Assembly (NCBI GenBank): GCA_934120395.1
Contig: CAKOTZ010000003.1
Location: forward strand, 1 to 64,000
Origin: an uncultured Clostridia bacterium
GTDB lineage: Bacteria > Bacillota > Clostridia > TANB77 > CAG-508
DNA length: 64,000 nucleotides
Direction of reading: 5' to 3'
In this document: piece after piece, positions 9,548-18,025 of the stretch
Layout of the letters: each line of letters opens with the position of its first letter
Position numbering within the stretch: the stretch's first letter is position 1
The notes under the pieces: generated by a model
Database searches by the model: none
Told to the model about the DNA's origin: nothing
The model's input: only the letters and a program-made list of their open reading frames with translations
Made by a program: the position numbers and the translations under genes

Positions 9548-9787
9548 TTACCAATTGCTTCTATTAGCAATAGTTGTAGATAAAATATTTGAGATATATC
9601 CTTTAATTGTATAATCCTTTTTCGTTAAAATTAATGTCTTACAATTATTCTCAGACAAATCCTCCACCATGCTTACACTATTAATTAATTCATCATAACA
9701 ATCTGTATTCTTCAATGAATTAATATCAAAAATTCCTATAATCTCATTTGTATTCAATACATAATCTTTACCTATATGTAGATACAT
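9548..9787 (-). CDS. remB: RemB/YaaB-like DUF370 protein
   Basis: A 79-residue protein starting MYLHIGKDYVLNTNEIIGIF, which matches the start of the DUF370 family (B. subtilis YaaB/RemB, a regulator of matrix genes). In B. subtilis it also lies between recF and gyrB, which supports the call. The middle is less conserved. The closest Shine-Dalgarno candidate, AAAAGGA, is about 12 bases from the ATG, longer than usual. Confidence 0.8.
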   Translation of the reverse strand: MYLHIGKDYVLNTNEIIGIFDINSLKNTDCYDELINSVSMVEDLSENNCKTLILTKKDYTIKGYISNILSTTIANRSNW

Positions 9788-9823
9788 ATCATATCACAAA
9801 TCCTTTTTAAAATCAAAATTATT

Positions 9824-10894
9824 TTATTTACGCAAAATTTGACCATTTTGCACCTCAAAAAAAGTAGCGTTCATATCTTTAAAAAAAGAAGAATCAGTAC
9901 AGGTAATAATTACTTGATTATTGCTCATATTCTGTAACAAATTTATTCGTCTTTTTTCATCCAGTTCAGACATAAAATCGTCTAATAACAAAATTGGATA
10001 TTCACCAACCTCATCATGAATAATTTCCAATTCAGCTATTTTCAAAGATAAAATAGCTGTCCTATGTTGCCCTTGAGAACCATAACTACTAATCAAATTT
10101 CCATTAATCTCCACTCTAAAATCATCCTTGTGAATACCAATAGAAGTATAGCCTTTAGCCAAATCTATTTTTCTACAATCCCTTAGCTGTTTTTCAAAAT
10201 CAACCTGTCTTTCAAAAATAGATACATAAGAAATAGAAATCTTTTCCCTATTATCTGTGATTGTATTGTGGATAACGTTTAGCTTATTCGCAATTTTTGT
10301 GATAAACTCTCTTCTATATTCGTAAATTTTTCTACCAAGTCTAATGATTCTTTCATCCCATATATCTAACATATCCATGGGCTTATTTTCAAATTTAATC
10401 TGCTTTAAATAATGATTTCTTTGAATCATATTTTTATTATATTCAGATAAAAAATGCATATAATTTGGTCTTAACTGGCTAATCATAATATCTAGAAACT
10501 TTCTTCTCCCAACTGGACCTTCTTTTAAAATAGCAATATCATCTGGTGTAAACAAAACAACAAAAATATTACCTAAAAGTTGACTAGTTTTTTTTAAAGG
10601 AATATCATTTATTAAAAAACGTTTTTTTTCGCCCAATTCCAAACTTACTTTTCCACATCTATCTTTTTTTTCAAACAAAACTTGCAAATTAGCTTTTTCA
10701 CCTTTAAAACCAATCATCTCTTTCTCTTTATTCGTTCTAAAAGATTTTCCAATAGCACAAACAAAAATAGCTTCCAATAAATTAGTTTTTCCCTGTGCAT
10801 TATCCCCATAAAAAACATTAATTCCCTGCTTTAAATTCAAGCACTGTTTCTCATAATTTCTAAAATTAGCTAACTGTATCTGATTAATAACCAT
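9824..10894 (-). CDS. recF: RecF recombination mediator
   Basis: RecF, 356 residues, an SMC-like ATPase that helps load RecA at single-strand gaps. Walker A is YGDNAQGKTNLLEA, the signature region is SYGSQGQHRTAILSLK, and Walker B is YPILLLDDFMSELD. The ATG at 10894 has no close ribosome site. A good AGGAGGGAG lies about 40 bases upstream, separated by a small hairpin (AGAGG and CCTCT arms at 10910-10924) that could bring it nearer. The S4-domain gene (yaaA/rlbA) found between dnaN and recF in B. subtilis is missing; only 40 bases separate the two. Confidence 0.95.
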   Translation of the reverse strand: MVINQIQLANFRNYEKQCLNLKQGINVFYGDNAQGKTNLLEAIFVCAIGKSFRTNKEKEMIGFKGEKANLQVLFEKKDRCGKVSLELGEKKRFLINDIPLKKTSQLLGNIFVVLFTPDDIAILKEGPVGRRKFLDIMISQLRPNYMHFLSEYNKNMIQRNHYLKQIKFENKPMDMLDIWDERIIRLGRKIYEYRREFITKIANKLNVIHNTITDNREKISISYVSIFERQVDFEKQLRDCRKIDLAKGYTSIGIHKDDFRVEINGNLISSYGSQGQHRTAILSLKIAELEIIHDEVGEYPILLLDDFMSELDEKRRINLLQNMSNNQVIITCTDSSFFKDMNATFFEVQNGQILRK

Positions 10895-10934
10895 AAAAAT
10901 TATACACCAAGAGGTAAAGCCTCTCTCCCTCCTC

Positions 10935-12053
10935 TTACTCTTTTAAACGAATAGGAAGAATCATATAAATATAATCCCCATCTTTTTCAACTGAACGAAT
11001 AATAGCAGGTGAAATATTAGTTCCAAAATCAACAAAAATCTCTTCATCATCAATAGATTTTAAAGCATCTAGGAAATACTTTGGATTAAATCCAATTTCA
11101 AGATTTTGTCCCTCTGTGGATAAATAAATTTCTTCCTTAGCATCACCAGTTTGATTAGTACAAGAAATAGTAAGTTTTCCAATATCAATATACAACTTAA
11201 CAGGATACTTCTTTTCCTTTTCAATACTAGAAGAAGAAATTAAGCTAATTCTTTCAAAACAATCCTGTAAATTATTCTTATTTACACGAATTCTAGTTTC
11301 AAAATTATTAGGAATCGCATTTCTATAATTCAAAAACTCTCCATCAAGAACCCTAGTAACAATTTTACAATTAGACATTTCAAACAAAGCTTGATTTTTA
11401 GAAACTCCCATTGTAACAGTATCAAAAGAATCTTGTAAAATTTTATTTACCTCATTTAAAGTTTTTCCAGGAATAACAGCACTAAAATCCTGAAATTCCT
11501 CATTTAAAAACATACTTTTCCACGCTAAACGGAATCCATCCACAGCTACTACATTTAATTTATTATTCTTAATTTCAAACAAACAACCGGTGAAAATTGG
11601 TCTATTTTCCTCTGTGCTAACAGCAAAAATAGATTTTCTAATCATATTTTTCAACGCATTTTGCTCAATTGAAATTGAGTTATCCACATTTATTTTAGGT
11701 AACTCTGGAAATTCATCCGGATTCATAGTAGCAAGTTTGTATAAAGAACCTTCACATTCAATAACCAATAAATTTTTTTCATTTAAAGTAATTGAAATAT
11801 CAGTATTAGGAAGTCTTCTTATTATTTCGCTAAACATAATAGCATTAACAACAGAACTACCTTGTTCTTCTATTTTACAATCAATAATATATTCTATACC
11901 AATTTCTAAATCATAGGTAGTAAGCTTTAAATTATTATCATTTGTTTGAATTAATATACCTTCTAATATAGGCATAGTTGTTTTAGAAGATACACCTTTT
12001 ACTACGGAATTAATTCCTTTAAGTAATTTTTCTCTTTCACAAACAATTTTCAT
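10935..12053 (-). CDS. dnaN: DNA polymerase III beta sliding clamp
   Basis: The beta clamp, 372 residues, a ring that holds the replicative polymerase on DNA. It starts MKIVCEREKLLKGINSVVKG, as the family does, and ends with the conserved YIYMILPIRLKE. The true start is the ATG at 12053, with AAAAGGAG 10 bases upstream; the open frame runs upstream into non-conserved sequence. It is separated from dnaA by 332 bases that carry DnaA boxes. Confidence 0.96.
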   Translation of the reverse strand: MKIVCEREKLLKGINSVVKGVSSKTTMPILEGILIQTNDNNLKLTTYDLEIGIEYIIDCKIEEQGSSVVNAIMFSEIIRRLPNTDISITLNEKNLLVIECEGSLYKLATMNPDEFPELPKINVDNSISIEQNALKNMIRKSIFAVSTEENRPIFTGCLFEIKNNKLNVVAVDGFRLAWKSMFLNEEFQDFSAVIPGKTLNEVNKILQDSFDTVTMGVSKNQALFEMSNCKIVTRVLDGEFLNYRNAIPNNFETRIRVNKNNLQDCFERISLISSSSIEKEKKYPVKLYIDIGKLTISCTNQTGDAKEEIYLSTEGQNLEIGFNPKYFLDALKSIDDEEIFVDFGTNISPAIIRSVEKDGDYIYMILPIRLKE

Positions 12054-12385
12054 TGCATCAAAACTCCTTTTATATAATATAAATAATTTTAGTAGTAATA
12101 GTAGTAGGTGTTGTGGATTCTGTGGAAAACCATCTTCAGCTTGTACACGCGTAAAAAATATCAAGTTGATAAGTTTGTGTAAAACATATACTACTTATAC
12201 ACAACCAAATATTTCAGATGTGTATATCACATTTATAAACAAATTATATACACTTTTTTAACAATAAACTGTGGGTAACTTTTCAACTTACTCTGTAAGA
12301 AGCTGTTGAAAAGTTAAAATAAAAGTTTGTTTCCACAAACGGATATTTCAAAAAAAACTTATAAACATATTTGTTAAAGTAAAAA
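12054..12385. other. dnaA-dnaN spacer, second half of a bipartite oriC
   Basis: No gene is seen here. A perfect DnaA box TTATACACA lies at 12195-12203. One-mismatch boxes are at 12219-12227 (TGTGTATAT) and 12270-12278 (TGTGGGTAA), and a weaker one is near 12121. The sequence is very AT-rich, as expected of an unwinding region. Together with the boxes upstream of dnaA this is the two-part origin layout known from B. subtilis. Confidence 0.6.
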
Positions 12386-13714
12386 CTAAGCTGTTAAATT
12401 CTTTTTCACATTATCCACAATTAATTTTGTATTAGAATTTTCCTTAATTTCTTTGTCAATTTTCTTAAAAGCATGCATTACAGTTGTATGATCACGTTTT
12501 CCAAACTCATCTCCAATTTTAGGAAAAGAAGCATTAGCAACACTTCTACACAAATACATAGCAATTTGTCTTGGAAAAACAATATCGTTAGATTTTTTAG
12601 ATGACTTCATATCTTTAATATCAATACCGAAATATTTAGCTACAACCTCTTGAATATAAGCTATAGAAATAACTTTTTCCTTTTTGGTAACTAAATCATT
12701 GATAGATTTTTCTGCCATTTCAGAAGTGATTGGAATATTAGCTAAAGAAGCATGAGCTACTATTTTATTCAAAGCACCTTCTAGTTCTCTAATATTAGAA
12801 TCAACTTTTGAAGCAATATTAGCTAAAATTTCATCATCAATAACAATATGATCTAAATCTGCTTTCTTTCTTAAAATTGCAAGACGTGTTTCATAATCTG
12901 GATTGGAAATATCAGCAATTAATCCCCATTCGAAACGAGATTTCAAACGGTCTTCTAAAAGCTGAATGTCTCTAGGTGGTTTATCACTTGAAATTACAAT
13001 TTGTTTTCCACTTTCATGCAAAGTATTAAAAGTATGAAAGAACTCCTCTTGAATAGCATCCTTTTTAGCTATAAATTGAATATCATCAATTAAAAGAAGG
13101 TCTATATTTCTATACTTATTTCTAAACTTCTCATTAGTATTATCCTTAATTGCATTAATTAACTCATTAGTAAATTTTTCAGATGTAACGTAAAGCACCT
13201 TGGCATTTTTATTATTCTTTAAAATTTCATTTCCGATAGCATGCATTAAGTGAGTTTTACCAAGACCTACTCCACCATATAAGAACAGTGGATTATAAGA
13301 AGCTGCTGGAGCTTCAGCTACAGCTAATGCTGCTGCATGAGCCAAACGGTTGTTGTTTCCAACAACAAAAGAATCAAAAGTATATCTTGGGTTTAAAGAA
13401 GTATTTGAATAGCCGAATTTTGTATCAATTGTTGAAGACTGAGGTTGTGAAGTACTATTGTTGTTTTCAACAAGCTTTATAGAGATATCGAAAGTTTTAT
13501 TAGTGATAAACTTAAAAACATTTACAATTAACTCTAAATACCTTGCCTCCAAAAGCTCTTTTTGAAAAACAGATTGGACAATTAAGACCATTTGAGTATC
13601 TGTTATTTCGGCAATTTCCAAATTTTCAATCCAAGTTGAATAAGAAATGGCAGTCATTTCTTCCTTTAGATGTTCTTTAGCTTGGCGTAAAAGTTCATCT
13701 TTTTCAAATTGCAT
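12386..13714 (-). CDS. dnaA: Chromosomal replication initiator DnaA
   Basis: DnaA, 442 residues, the ATP-dependent initiator that binds oriC. It has an N-terminal DnaB/DnaD-contact domain (about 1-80), a linker, the AAA+ domain with GGVGLGKTHL and DLLLIDDIQF, and the C-terminal DNA-binding domain with the signature FGKRDHTTVMHAFKKI. The start is the ATG at 13714 with GAAGGGAC upstream; the TTG at 13735 gives a few extra residues and is unlikely. Downstream order is dnaN-recF-remB-gyrB. The boxes on both sides are its own targets and probably also autoregulate it. Confidence 0.97.
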   Translation of the reverse strand: MQFEKDELLRQAKEHLKEEMTAISYSTWIENLEIAEITDTQMVLIVQSVFQKELLEARYLELIVNVFKFITNKTFDISIKLVENNNSTSQPQSSTIDTKFGYSNTSLNPRYTFDSFVVGNNNRLAHAAALAVAEAPAASYNPLFLYGGVGLGKTHLMHAIGNEILKNNKNAKVLYVTSEKFTNELINAIKDNTNEKFRNKYRNIDLLLIDDIQFIAKKDAIQEEFFHTFNTLHESGKQIVISSDKPPRDIQLLEDRLKSRFEWGLIADISNPDYETRLAILRKKADLDHIVIDDEILANIASKVDSNIRELEGALNKIVAHASLANIPITSEMAEKSINDLVTKKEKVISIAYIQEVVAKYFGIDIKDMKSSKKSNDIVFPRQIAMYLCRSVANASFPKIGDEFGKRDHTTVMHAFKKIDKEIKENSNTKLIVDNVKKNLTA

Positions 13715-13740
13715 TATAAAATTCAGTCCCTTCAAAATAA

Positions 13741-13931
13741 AATTGTGGAAAATATACTCTAGTTATCCACAAGGTTATCCACATATGTTGAAAACTAGAC
13801 GTTTTTTGTACAAAGTTATGCACAATTAGTTTACAATAAAGTACAAAAACATACAAAATATTGTCTAAAGAGCATAAATTCCCTATTATTTTAATATAAT
13901 AACAATATGATACCAAAAAATATGTGGATAA
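13741..13931. other. Origin of replication, DnaA-box cluster upstream of dnaA
   Basis: Perfect DnaA boxes TTATCCACA lie at 13763-13771 and 13775-13783, with an inverted one (TGTGGATAA) at 13923-13931. A variant TTATGCACA is at 13816-13824 and a one-mismatch TGTGGAAAA at 13744-13752. Genes diverge from this spot (dnaA leftwards, rpmH rightwards), so transcription follows the forks on both sides. The 336-base spacer 13715-14050 holds only these boxes and the rpmH promoter. Confidence 0.85.
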
Positions 13932-13974
13932 GTCAATACAAAAAAAAATATAGTTGGAAAAATGTGAAAAACTA

Positions 13975-14004
13975 TTGACAAAATGGACAAAACCAATGTA
14001 TAAT
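13975..14004 (+). promoter_or_regulatory. rpmH promoter
   Basis: TTGACA (13975-13980) and TATAAT (13999-14004), both perfect hexamers with an 18-base spacer, 46 bases before the rpmH start. Confidence 0.8.
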
Positions 14005-14050
14005 CATTAATACATGTAATTATGAAAAGAAAACAATTAGGAGGTGCAAA

Positions 14051-14185
14051 ATGAAAAGAACATATCAACCAAAAACAAGACAAAGACAAAAGGAACATGG
14101 ATTCTTAAAGAGAATGAGAACAAGAGCTGGAAGAAATGTATTAAAAGCAAGAAGAGCAAAGGGAAGAAAAAAAATATGTGCTTAA
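14051..14185 (+). CDS. rpmH: 50S ribosomal protein L34
   Basis: A 44-residue basic protein beginning MKRTYQPKTRQRQKEHGF, the L34 signature. TAGGAGGTG is 5-6 bases upstream of the ATG. L34 is buried in the large ribosomal subunit. Its place right next to dnaA, followed by rnpA, is the standard bacterial order. Confidence 0.95.
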   Translation: MKRTYQPKTRQRQKEHGFLKRMRTRAGRNVLKARRAKGRKKICA

Positions 14186-14216
14186 ATAAAGAGAGAAAAA
14201 AGGGGGGCTATCGTTT

Positions 14217-14251
14217 TTAAAAGAAAAAAACTGATTGCCTTTTTCTTTTAA
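14217..14251 (+). terminator. Hairpin between rpmH and rnpA
   Basis: A perfect 12-bp inverted repeat (14217-14228 with 14240-14251) whose right arm is T-rich. It may end some rpmH transcripts and so lower rnpA expression relative to rpmH, or simply protect the rpmH message. Confidence 0.5.
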
Positions 14252-14265
14252 GTATGAGTGGTAAA

Positions 14266-14616
14266 ATGAAAAAAACGAAAATGTTAAAAAAAAATTATGA
14301 GTTTAAAAATATTTTACAAAAGAAAAATTACTATGGTGGAAAACAAATAGAAATATTTATTGCACAAAATAGGCAAGACATTAATCTATTGGGGATAGCC
14401 GTTAGTAAAAAAATAGCAAACAGTGTACAACGTAATAGAGTAAAAAGATATGTAAGAGAAGCTTATAGAAATATAGAAGAACAAATAAAAGAAGGATATA
14501 GTATTGTAATTCTATGGAAAAAAAAGGTAGATGTGGAAAAAGCAAATTATCATGACATAAAAAAAGATTTATTGACAATATTTAAAAATGCTAATATGTT
14601 TAAGGATAAACAATGA
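14266..14616 (+). CDS. rnpA: Ribonuclease P protein component
   Basis: The protein subunit of RNase P, which trims the 5' ends of tRNAs together with the rnpB RNA. The family motif is present as SVQRNRVKRYVREAYR, and the protein is small and basic. I take the ATG at 14266 (MKKTKMLKKNYEF), which fits homologue starts, with a weak GAGTGG upstream; an in-frame ATG at 14254 directly follows the hairpin and has no ribosome site. The end overlaps yidD by four bases. Confidence 0.92.
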   Translation: MKKTKMLKKNYEFKNILQKKNYYGGKQIEIFIAQNRQDINLLGIAVSKKIANSVQRNRVKRYVREAYRNIEEQIKEGYSIVILWKKKVDVEKANYHDIKKDLLTIFKNANMFKDKQ

Positions 14617-14831
14617 AAAAAATAATAATAATGTGTATAGAATTTTATCAAAAAAACATATCACCAGTATTACAATACAAGGGAATAAATTGCAAATATT
14701 ATCCAAGCTGTTCAGAATATACAAAGCAGGCAATAGAGAAATATGGAGCAATAAAAGGAAGTTTTCTCGGCATAATACGAATAATAAAATGTAACCCTTT
14801 TTCAAAGGGAGGATATAATCCTTTAAAATAA
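14613..14831 (+). CDS. yidD: Membrane protein insertion efficiency factor YidD
   Basis: A 72-residue protein with the YidD core ISPVLQYKGINCKYYPSCS and the ending NPFSKGGYNPL. It is a small membrane-associated factor that assists YidC. It overlaps rnpA by ATGA, so translation is coupled, and lies 17 bases before yidC. All of this is standard for the locus. Confidence 0.93.
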   Translation: MKKIIIMCIEFYQKNISPVLQYKGINCKYYPSCSEYTKQAIEKYGAIKGSFLGIIRIIKCNPFSKGGYNPLK

Positions 14832-14848
14832 TAAATAGGGAGGTAATA

Positions 14849-15688
14849 ATGTCTTTTTTAGCAGGTTTATTTGGATATTTATTGAATTTTATTTATCAAG
14901 TTGTAAATAATTATGGTATTGCAATATTACTGTTTACAATTATAATTAAAATATTGTTTTTACCAATTTCAATAAAACAACAAAAAACAATGAAGAAAAC
15001 GAGCGAGTTGCAAGAAAAACTTAAACAGATACAATTTAAATACAAGAATAATCCAGAGCAAGCAAGCATGGAAACAATGAAATTATATAAAACAGAGAAA
15101 GTAAGTCCATTTAGTGGTTGTCTAAGTGCCATTTTACAAATTGTATTATTATTTGCAGTTTTTTTTATGGTACAAAGTCCACTTACATATATGAGAAAGG
15201 TAGATACAGGGTTAATTGAGCAATATAAAAATGAAATAAAAGAAGAATCTGATCAAAATAGTAGAATGACATATCCAGAAATACAAATTATTAAGGAAAA
15301 AGGACCTACAGATGAAAGAGTATCAATGAATATGCAATTTATAGGTTTAGACTTAAGTTCAGTTCCAATTTCAGATATGAGTAATCCAAAAGTATATGTA
15401 ATACCAGTTTTATATGTAATATCATCAATTATATCAATTCACATATCAAATAAAATGATGGTAAAAAAGAAAAAAGAAGATGGAGAAGAAAAAGAGATGA
15501 CAGAAATGGATGCCATCAATCAAGCAAACAAAAACATGATGTATATGATACCAATTATGTCTGTAATGGTTGCATTTGTTGCACCATTGGGACTAGCATT
15601 ATATTGGTTAGCAACAAATATATTGTCAATATTAGAAAGAATAGTGTTAAATAAAGTTTTCGATTCAAAGGAGGAAGAAAATGTCTAA
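14849..15688 (+). CDS. yidC: Membrane protein insertase YidC/Oxa1
   Basis: A 279-residue insertase that places proteins in the cytoplasmic membrane. The first membrane helix is at about 18-40, followed by the charged loop IKQQKTMKKTSELQ and the membrane segments ILQIVLLFAVFFMV, YVIPVLYVISSIIS and MYMIPIMSVMVAFVAPLGLA. There is no large periplasmic domain, as usual for Gram-positive YidC. AGGGAGGT precedes the ATG. The end overlaps jag by 8 bases. Confidence 0.93.
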   Translation: MSFLAGLFGYLLNFIYQVVNNYGIAILLFTIIIKILFLPISIKQQKTMKKTSELQEKLKQIQFKYKNNPEQASMETMKLYKTEKVSPFSGCLSAILQIVLLFAVFFMVQSPLTYMRKVDTGLIEQYKNEIKEESDQNSRMTYPEIQIIKEKGPTDERVSMNMQFIGLDLSSVPISDMSNPKVYVIPVLYVISSIISIHISNKMMVKKKKEDGEEKEMTEMDAINQANKNMMYMIPIMSVMVAFVAPLGLALYWLATNILSILERIVLNKVFDSKEEENV

Positions 15689-16373
15689 GACCATGATTTT
15701 TCAAGGGAAAACTACAAACGAAGCAATTGAAAAAGGGTTGAAAGAATTACATGTAAGTAAAGATAAAGTTGAAATAAAAGTATTGGCAGAAGAAAAAAGA
15801 AGTTTTTTTAGTATTTTAGATCCAAGAGTAGTAAAAATAGAAATGACATTAAAAGAAGAAAATAATGAGAATCTAAAAGAAAAAAAGGAAGAAATAACAG
15901 AAAAAGAAATAATAGAAATACAAGAAAAAACGGAAAACTTTTTGAAAGAATTAATAGAAAAACTACCAACAGAACAAATAGAATATAAAATAAGATATGA
16001 AAAAATGTATATACTAATAGAACTTCATGGAGAGGACTTGAACTATTTAATAGGATATAGAGGAGACACCTTAAATGCGTTGCAAACAATACTATCAGCT
16101 TATGTTAGTAGCAATACGAAGCATCATATAAAAGTAATTTTGGATATTGGAGACTATAAAGAAAAAAGAAGGAAAACATTAGAAAGTTTAGCTGAAAGAA
16201 CAGCAAATAATGTTATTAAAACTGGAAAGTCAATTACTTTAGAACCGATGCAAGCGTATGAAAGAAAAATAATACATTCTAAATTACAAAATAATCATAA
16301 GGTAAAAACTCATAGTGTGGGAGAAGAGCCATATAGAAAAATAATTATTTCATTATCAAAAAAAGAAGTATAG
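15681..16373 (+). CDS. jag: RNA-binding protein Jag/KhpB
   Basis: A 230-residue protein with the Jag N-terminal domain (1-50: TMIFQGKTTNEAIEKGLKEL), a charged linker, a KH domain (about 105-170, LIGYRGDTLNALQ) and an R3H domain (about 175-230, with HSKLQNNHKVKTHSVGEE). KhpB binds RNA together with KhpA and affects cell division and elongation. It follows yidC as in most Bacillota, and its stop codon lies inside the left arm of a terminator. Confidence 0.92.
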   Translation: MSKTMIFQGKTTNEAIEKGLKELHVSKDKVEIKVLAEEKRSFFSILDPRVVKIEMTLKEENNENLKEKKEEITEKEIIEIQEKTENFLKELIEKLPTEQIEYKIRYEKMYILIELHGEDLNYLIGYRGDTLNALQTILSAYVSSNTKHHIKVILDIGDYKEKRRKTLESLAERTANNVIKTGKSITLEPMQAYERKIIHSKLQNNHKVKTHSVGEEPYRKIIISLSKKEV

Positions 16374-16400
16374 GAATTTAATATTCTTATACTTCTTTTT
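16360..16400 (+). terminator. Intrinsic terminator after jag
   Basis: An 18-bp inverted repeat (16360-16377 with 16383-16400, one G-U pair) ends in a T run. It overlaps the last codons of jag and closes the rpmH-to-jag operon. Nothing else is seen between here and the mnmE promoter. Confidence 0.85.
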
Positions 16401-16560
16401 AATAGTGATAAATACAAATCATCAGAATTAAAAATAAAGAACTTTACAAAAATGCAAATACAATTATGTATCAAAAACTAAAAACGACTTAAAACACAAA
16501 AATAAAAGGAAACAAGCATACTTTACATAAATGGTTTCAGTAAAACAAAAGAGATTCAAA

Positions 16561-16590
16561 TTGACTTTGTTATGTATACTGTGCTATAAT
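16561..16590 (+). promoter_or_regulatory. mnmE promoter
   Basis: TTGACT (16561-16566) and TATAAT (16585-16590) with an 18-base spacer and an extended -10 TGC. It lies about 30 bases before the mnmE ATG. Confidence 0.75.
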
Positions 16591-16620
16591 AAAAAAGTTA
16601 AAAAGAAAGGAAGATAGCTT

Positions 16621-17985
16621 ATGCAAACAATTGTAGCAATATCTACTTCGCCGGGAACAGGTGGAATAGGAATAGTTAGAATGAGTGGAGAAGAGTGTTT
16701 TCAAATATTAGAAAAAATATTTGAACCAAAAGTAAAAACACCAATAAAAGCATATCAAATGAAATATGGATATATAAAAAATAACAAAACACAGGAAGTA
16801 ATTGATGAGGTATTAGTATCGTATTTTATAGCACCAAAAAGTTATACAACAGAAAATATGTGTGAAATAAATTCACATGGTTCACAAATTGTATTGAATA
16901 AAATTCTAGAATTATGTATTCAAAATGGTGCAAGATTGGCTCAACCTGGTGAATTTACCAAAAAAGCATTCTTAAATGGAAGAATAGATTTATCTCAGGC
17001 TGAAGCTGTTATAGAATTAATAAATTCAAAGACTGAAAAAGAGGCAGAAGCATCAATTAAACAATTGGAAGGTTTTTTATCAAAAGAAATCAGAGAAATT
17101 AAATCAGAAGTGCTTTCGATATTAAGTGACATAGAAGCTGCAATTGATTATCCTGAATACGATATTGAAGAAGTAACAAATCAAAAAGCTTTAGAAACGC
17201 TTAAAAGTATAGAGCTGAAACTAAATAAATTAGAAGAAAGCTTTAAAAATGGAAAAATGATTAAGGAAGGAATAAAAACTGCAATTATAGGAACTCCAAA
17301 TGCTGGTAAATCATCATTATTAAATGCAATATTAAAGGAAGAAAGAGCAATTGTTACAGAATATGAAGGTACAACTAGGGATACAATAGAAGAATACGTA
17401 ACAGTATCAGGAATTCCGTTAAAATTAATAGATACAGCAGGAATTAGAAATGCAGAAGATGAGGTAGAAAAAATAGGAATTGAAAAATCAAGGAAAATAG
17501 CCAAAGACAGTGAATTAATAATAGCTATATTTGATTCTTCAAAAAAATTATCGATAGAAGATATGGCAATATTAGAGTTAATAAAAGAAAAAAATGCAAT
17601 TATTGTTTTAAATAAGATAGATTTAGGATTTAGAAATATTGATTTTGATAAAATTAAATCATTAAAAAAGCCAATTGTTGAAATATCTGCTTTAAATAAA
17701 GATGGTATAGAAAAACTGTATGAAGAAATTAATAAAATGTTTCAATTAAGCGAAATACAAGTAGATAATGCAACAACAATAACAAATCAAAGACACATGG
17801 AAGCCATAAAAAAGGCTAAAAACAATGCAATAAAGGCGCAAGAGACAATAAAATCACAAATGCCTATAGACATAATATCAATAAATATAAAAGAAATTAT
17901 AGAAGCATTAAATAGTATAACAGGAGAAAATGCAACAGAAGACTTAATAAAGGATATATTTAGCAAATTTTGCTTAGGAAAATAA
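16621..17985 (+). CDS. mnmE: tRNA modification GTPase MnmE
   Basis: MnmE, 454 residues, which with MnmG makes the (carboxymethyl)aminomethyl group on wobble uridine of several tRNAs. The N-terminal formyl-tetrahydrofolate-binding domain begins TIVAISTSPGTGGIGIVR; the G domain has GTPNAGKSSLLN, DTAGIRNAEDEVEKIG and NKID; and the protein ends FCLGK with the catalytic Cys. AAAGGAAG precedes the ATG. mnmG follows 40 bases after the stop. Confidence 0.96.
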   Translation: MQTIVAISTSPGTGGIGIVRMSGEECFQILEKIFEPKVKTPIKAYQMKYGYIKNNKTQEVIDEVLVSYFIAPKSYTTENMCEINSHGSQIVLNKILELCIQNGARLAQPGEFTKKAFLNGRIDLSQAEAVIELINSKTEKEAEASIKQLEGFLSKEIREIKSEVLSILSDIEAAIDYPEYDIEEVTNQKALETLKSIELKLNKLEESFKNGKMIKEGIKTAIIGTPNAGKSSLLNAILKEERAIVTEYEGTTRDTIEEYVTVSGIPLKLIDTAGIRNAEDEVEKIGIEKSRKIAKDSELIIAIFDSSKKLSIEDMAILELIKEKNAIIVLNKIDLGFRNIDFDKIKSLKKPIVEISALNKDGIEKLYEEINKMFQLSEIQVDNATTITNQRHMEAIKKAKNNAIKAQETIKSQMPIDIISINIKEIIEALNSITGENATEDLIKDIFSKFCLGK

Positions 17986-18025
17986 AATGTTTCTTGAGGA
18001 ACATTTAGAAATAGGAGATGTAAAA

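Noticed and set aside
13886..14098. 70-codon open frames in the dnaA-rpmH spacer
   Set aside because: They overlap oriC and rpmH, lack ribosome sites and read as low-complexity hydrophobic text.
14588..14794. 68-codon open frame overlapping rnpA and yidD
   Set aside because: It is a third frame over two well-supported genes.
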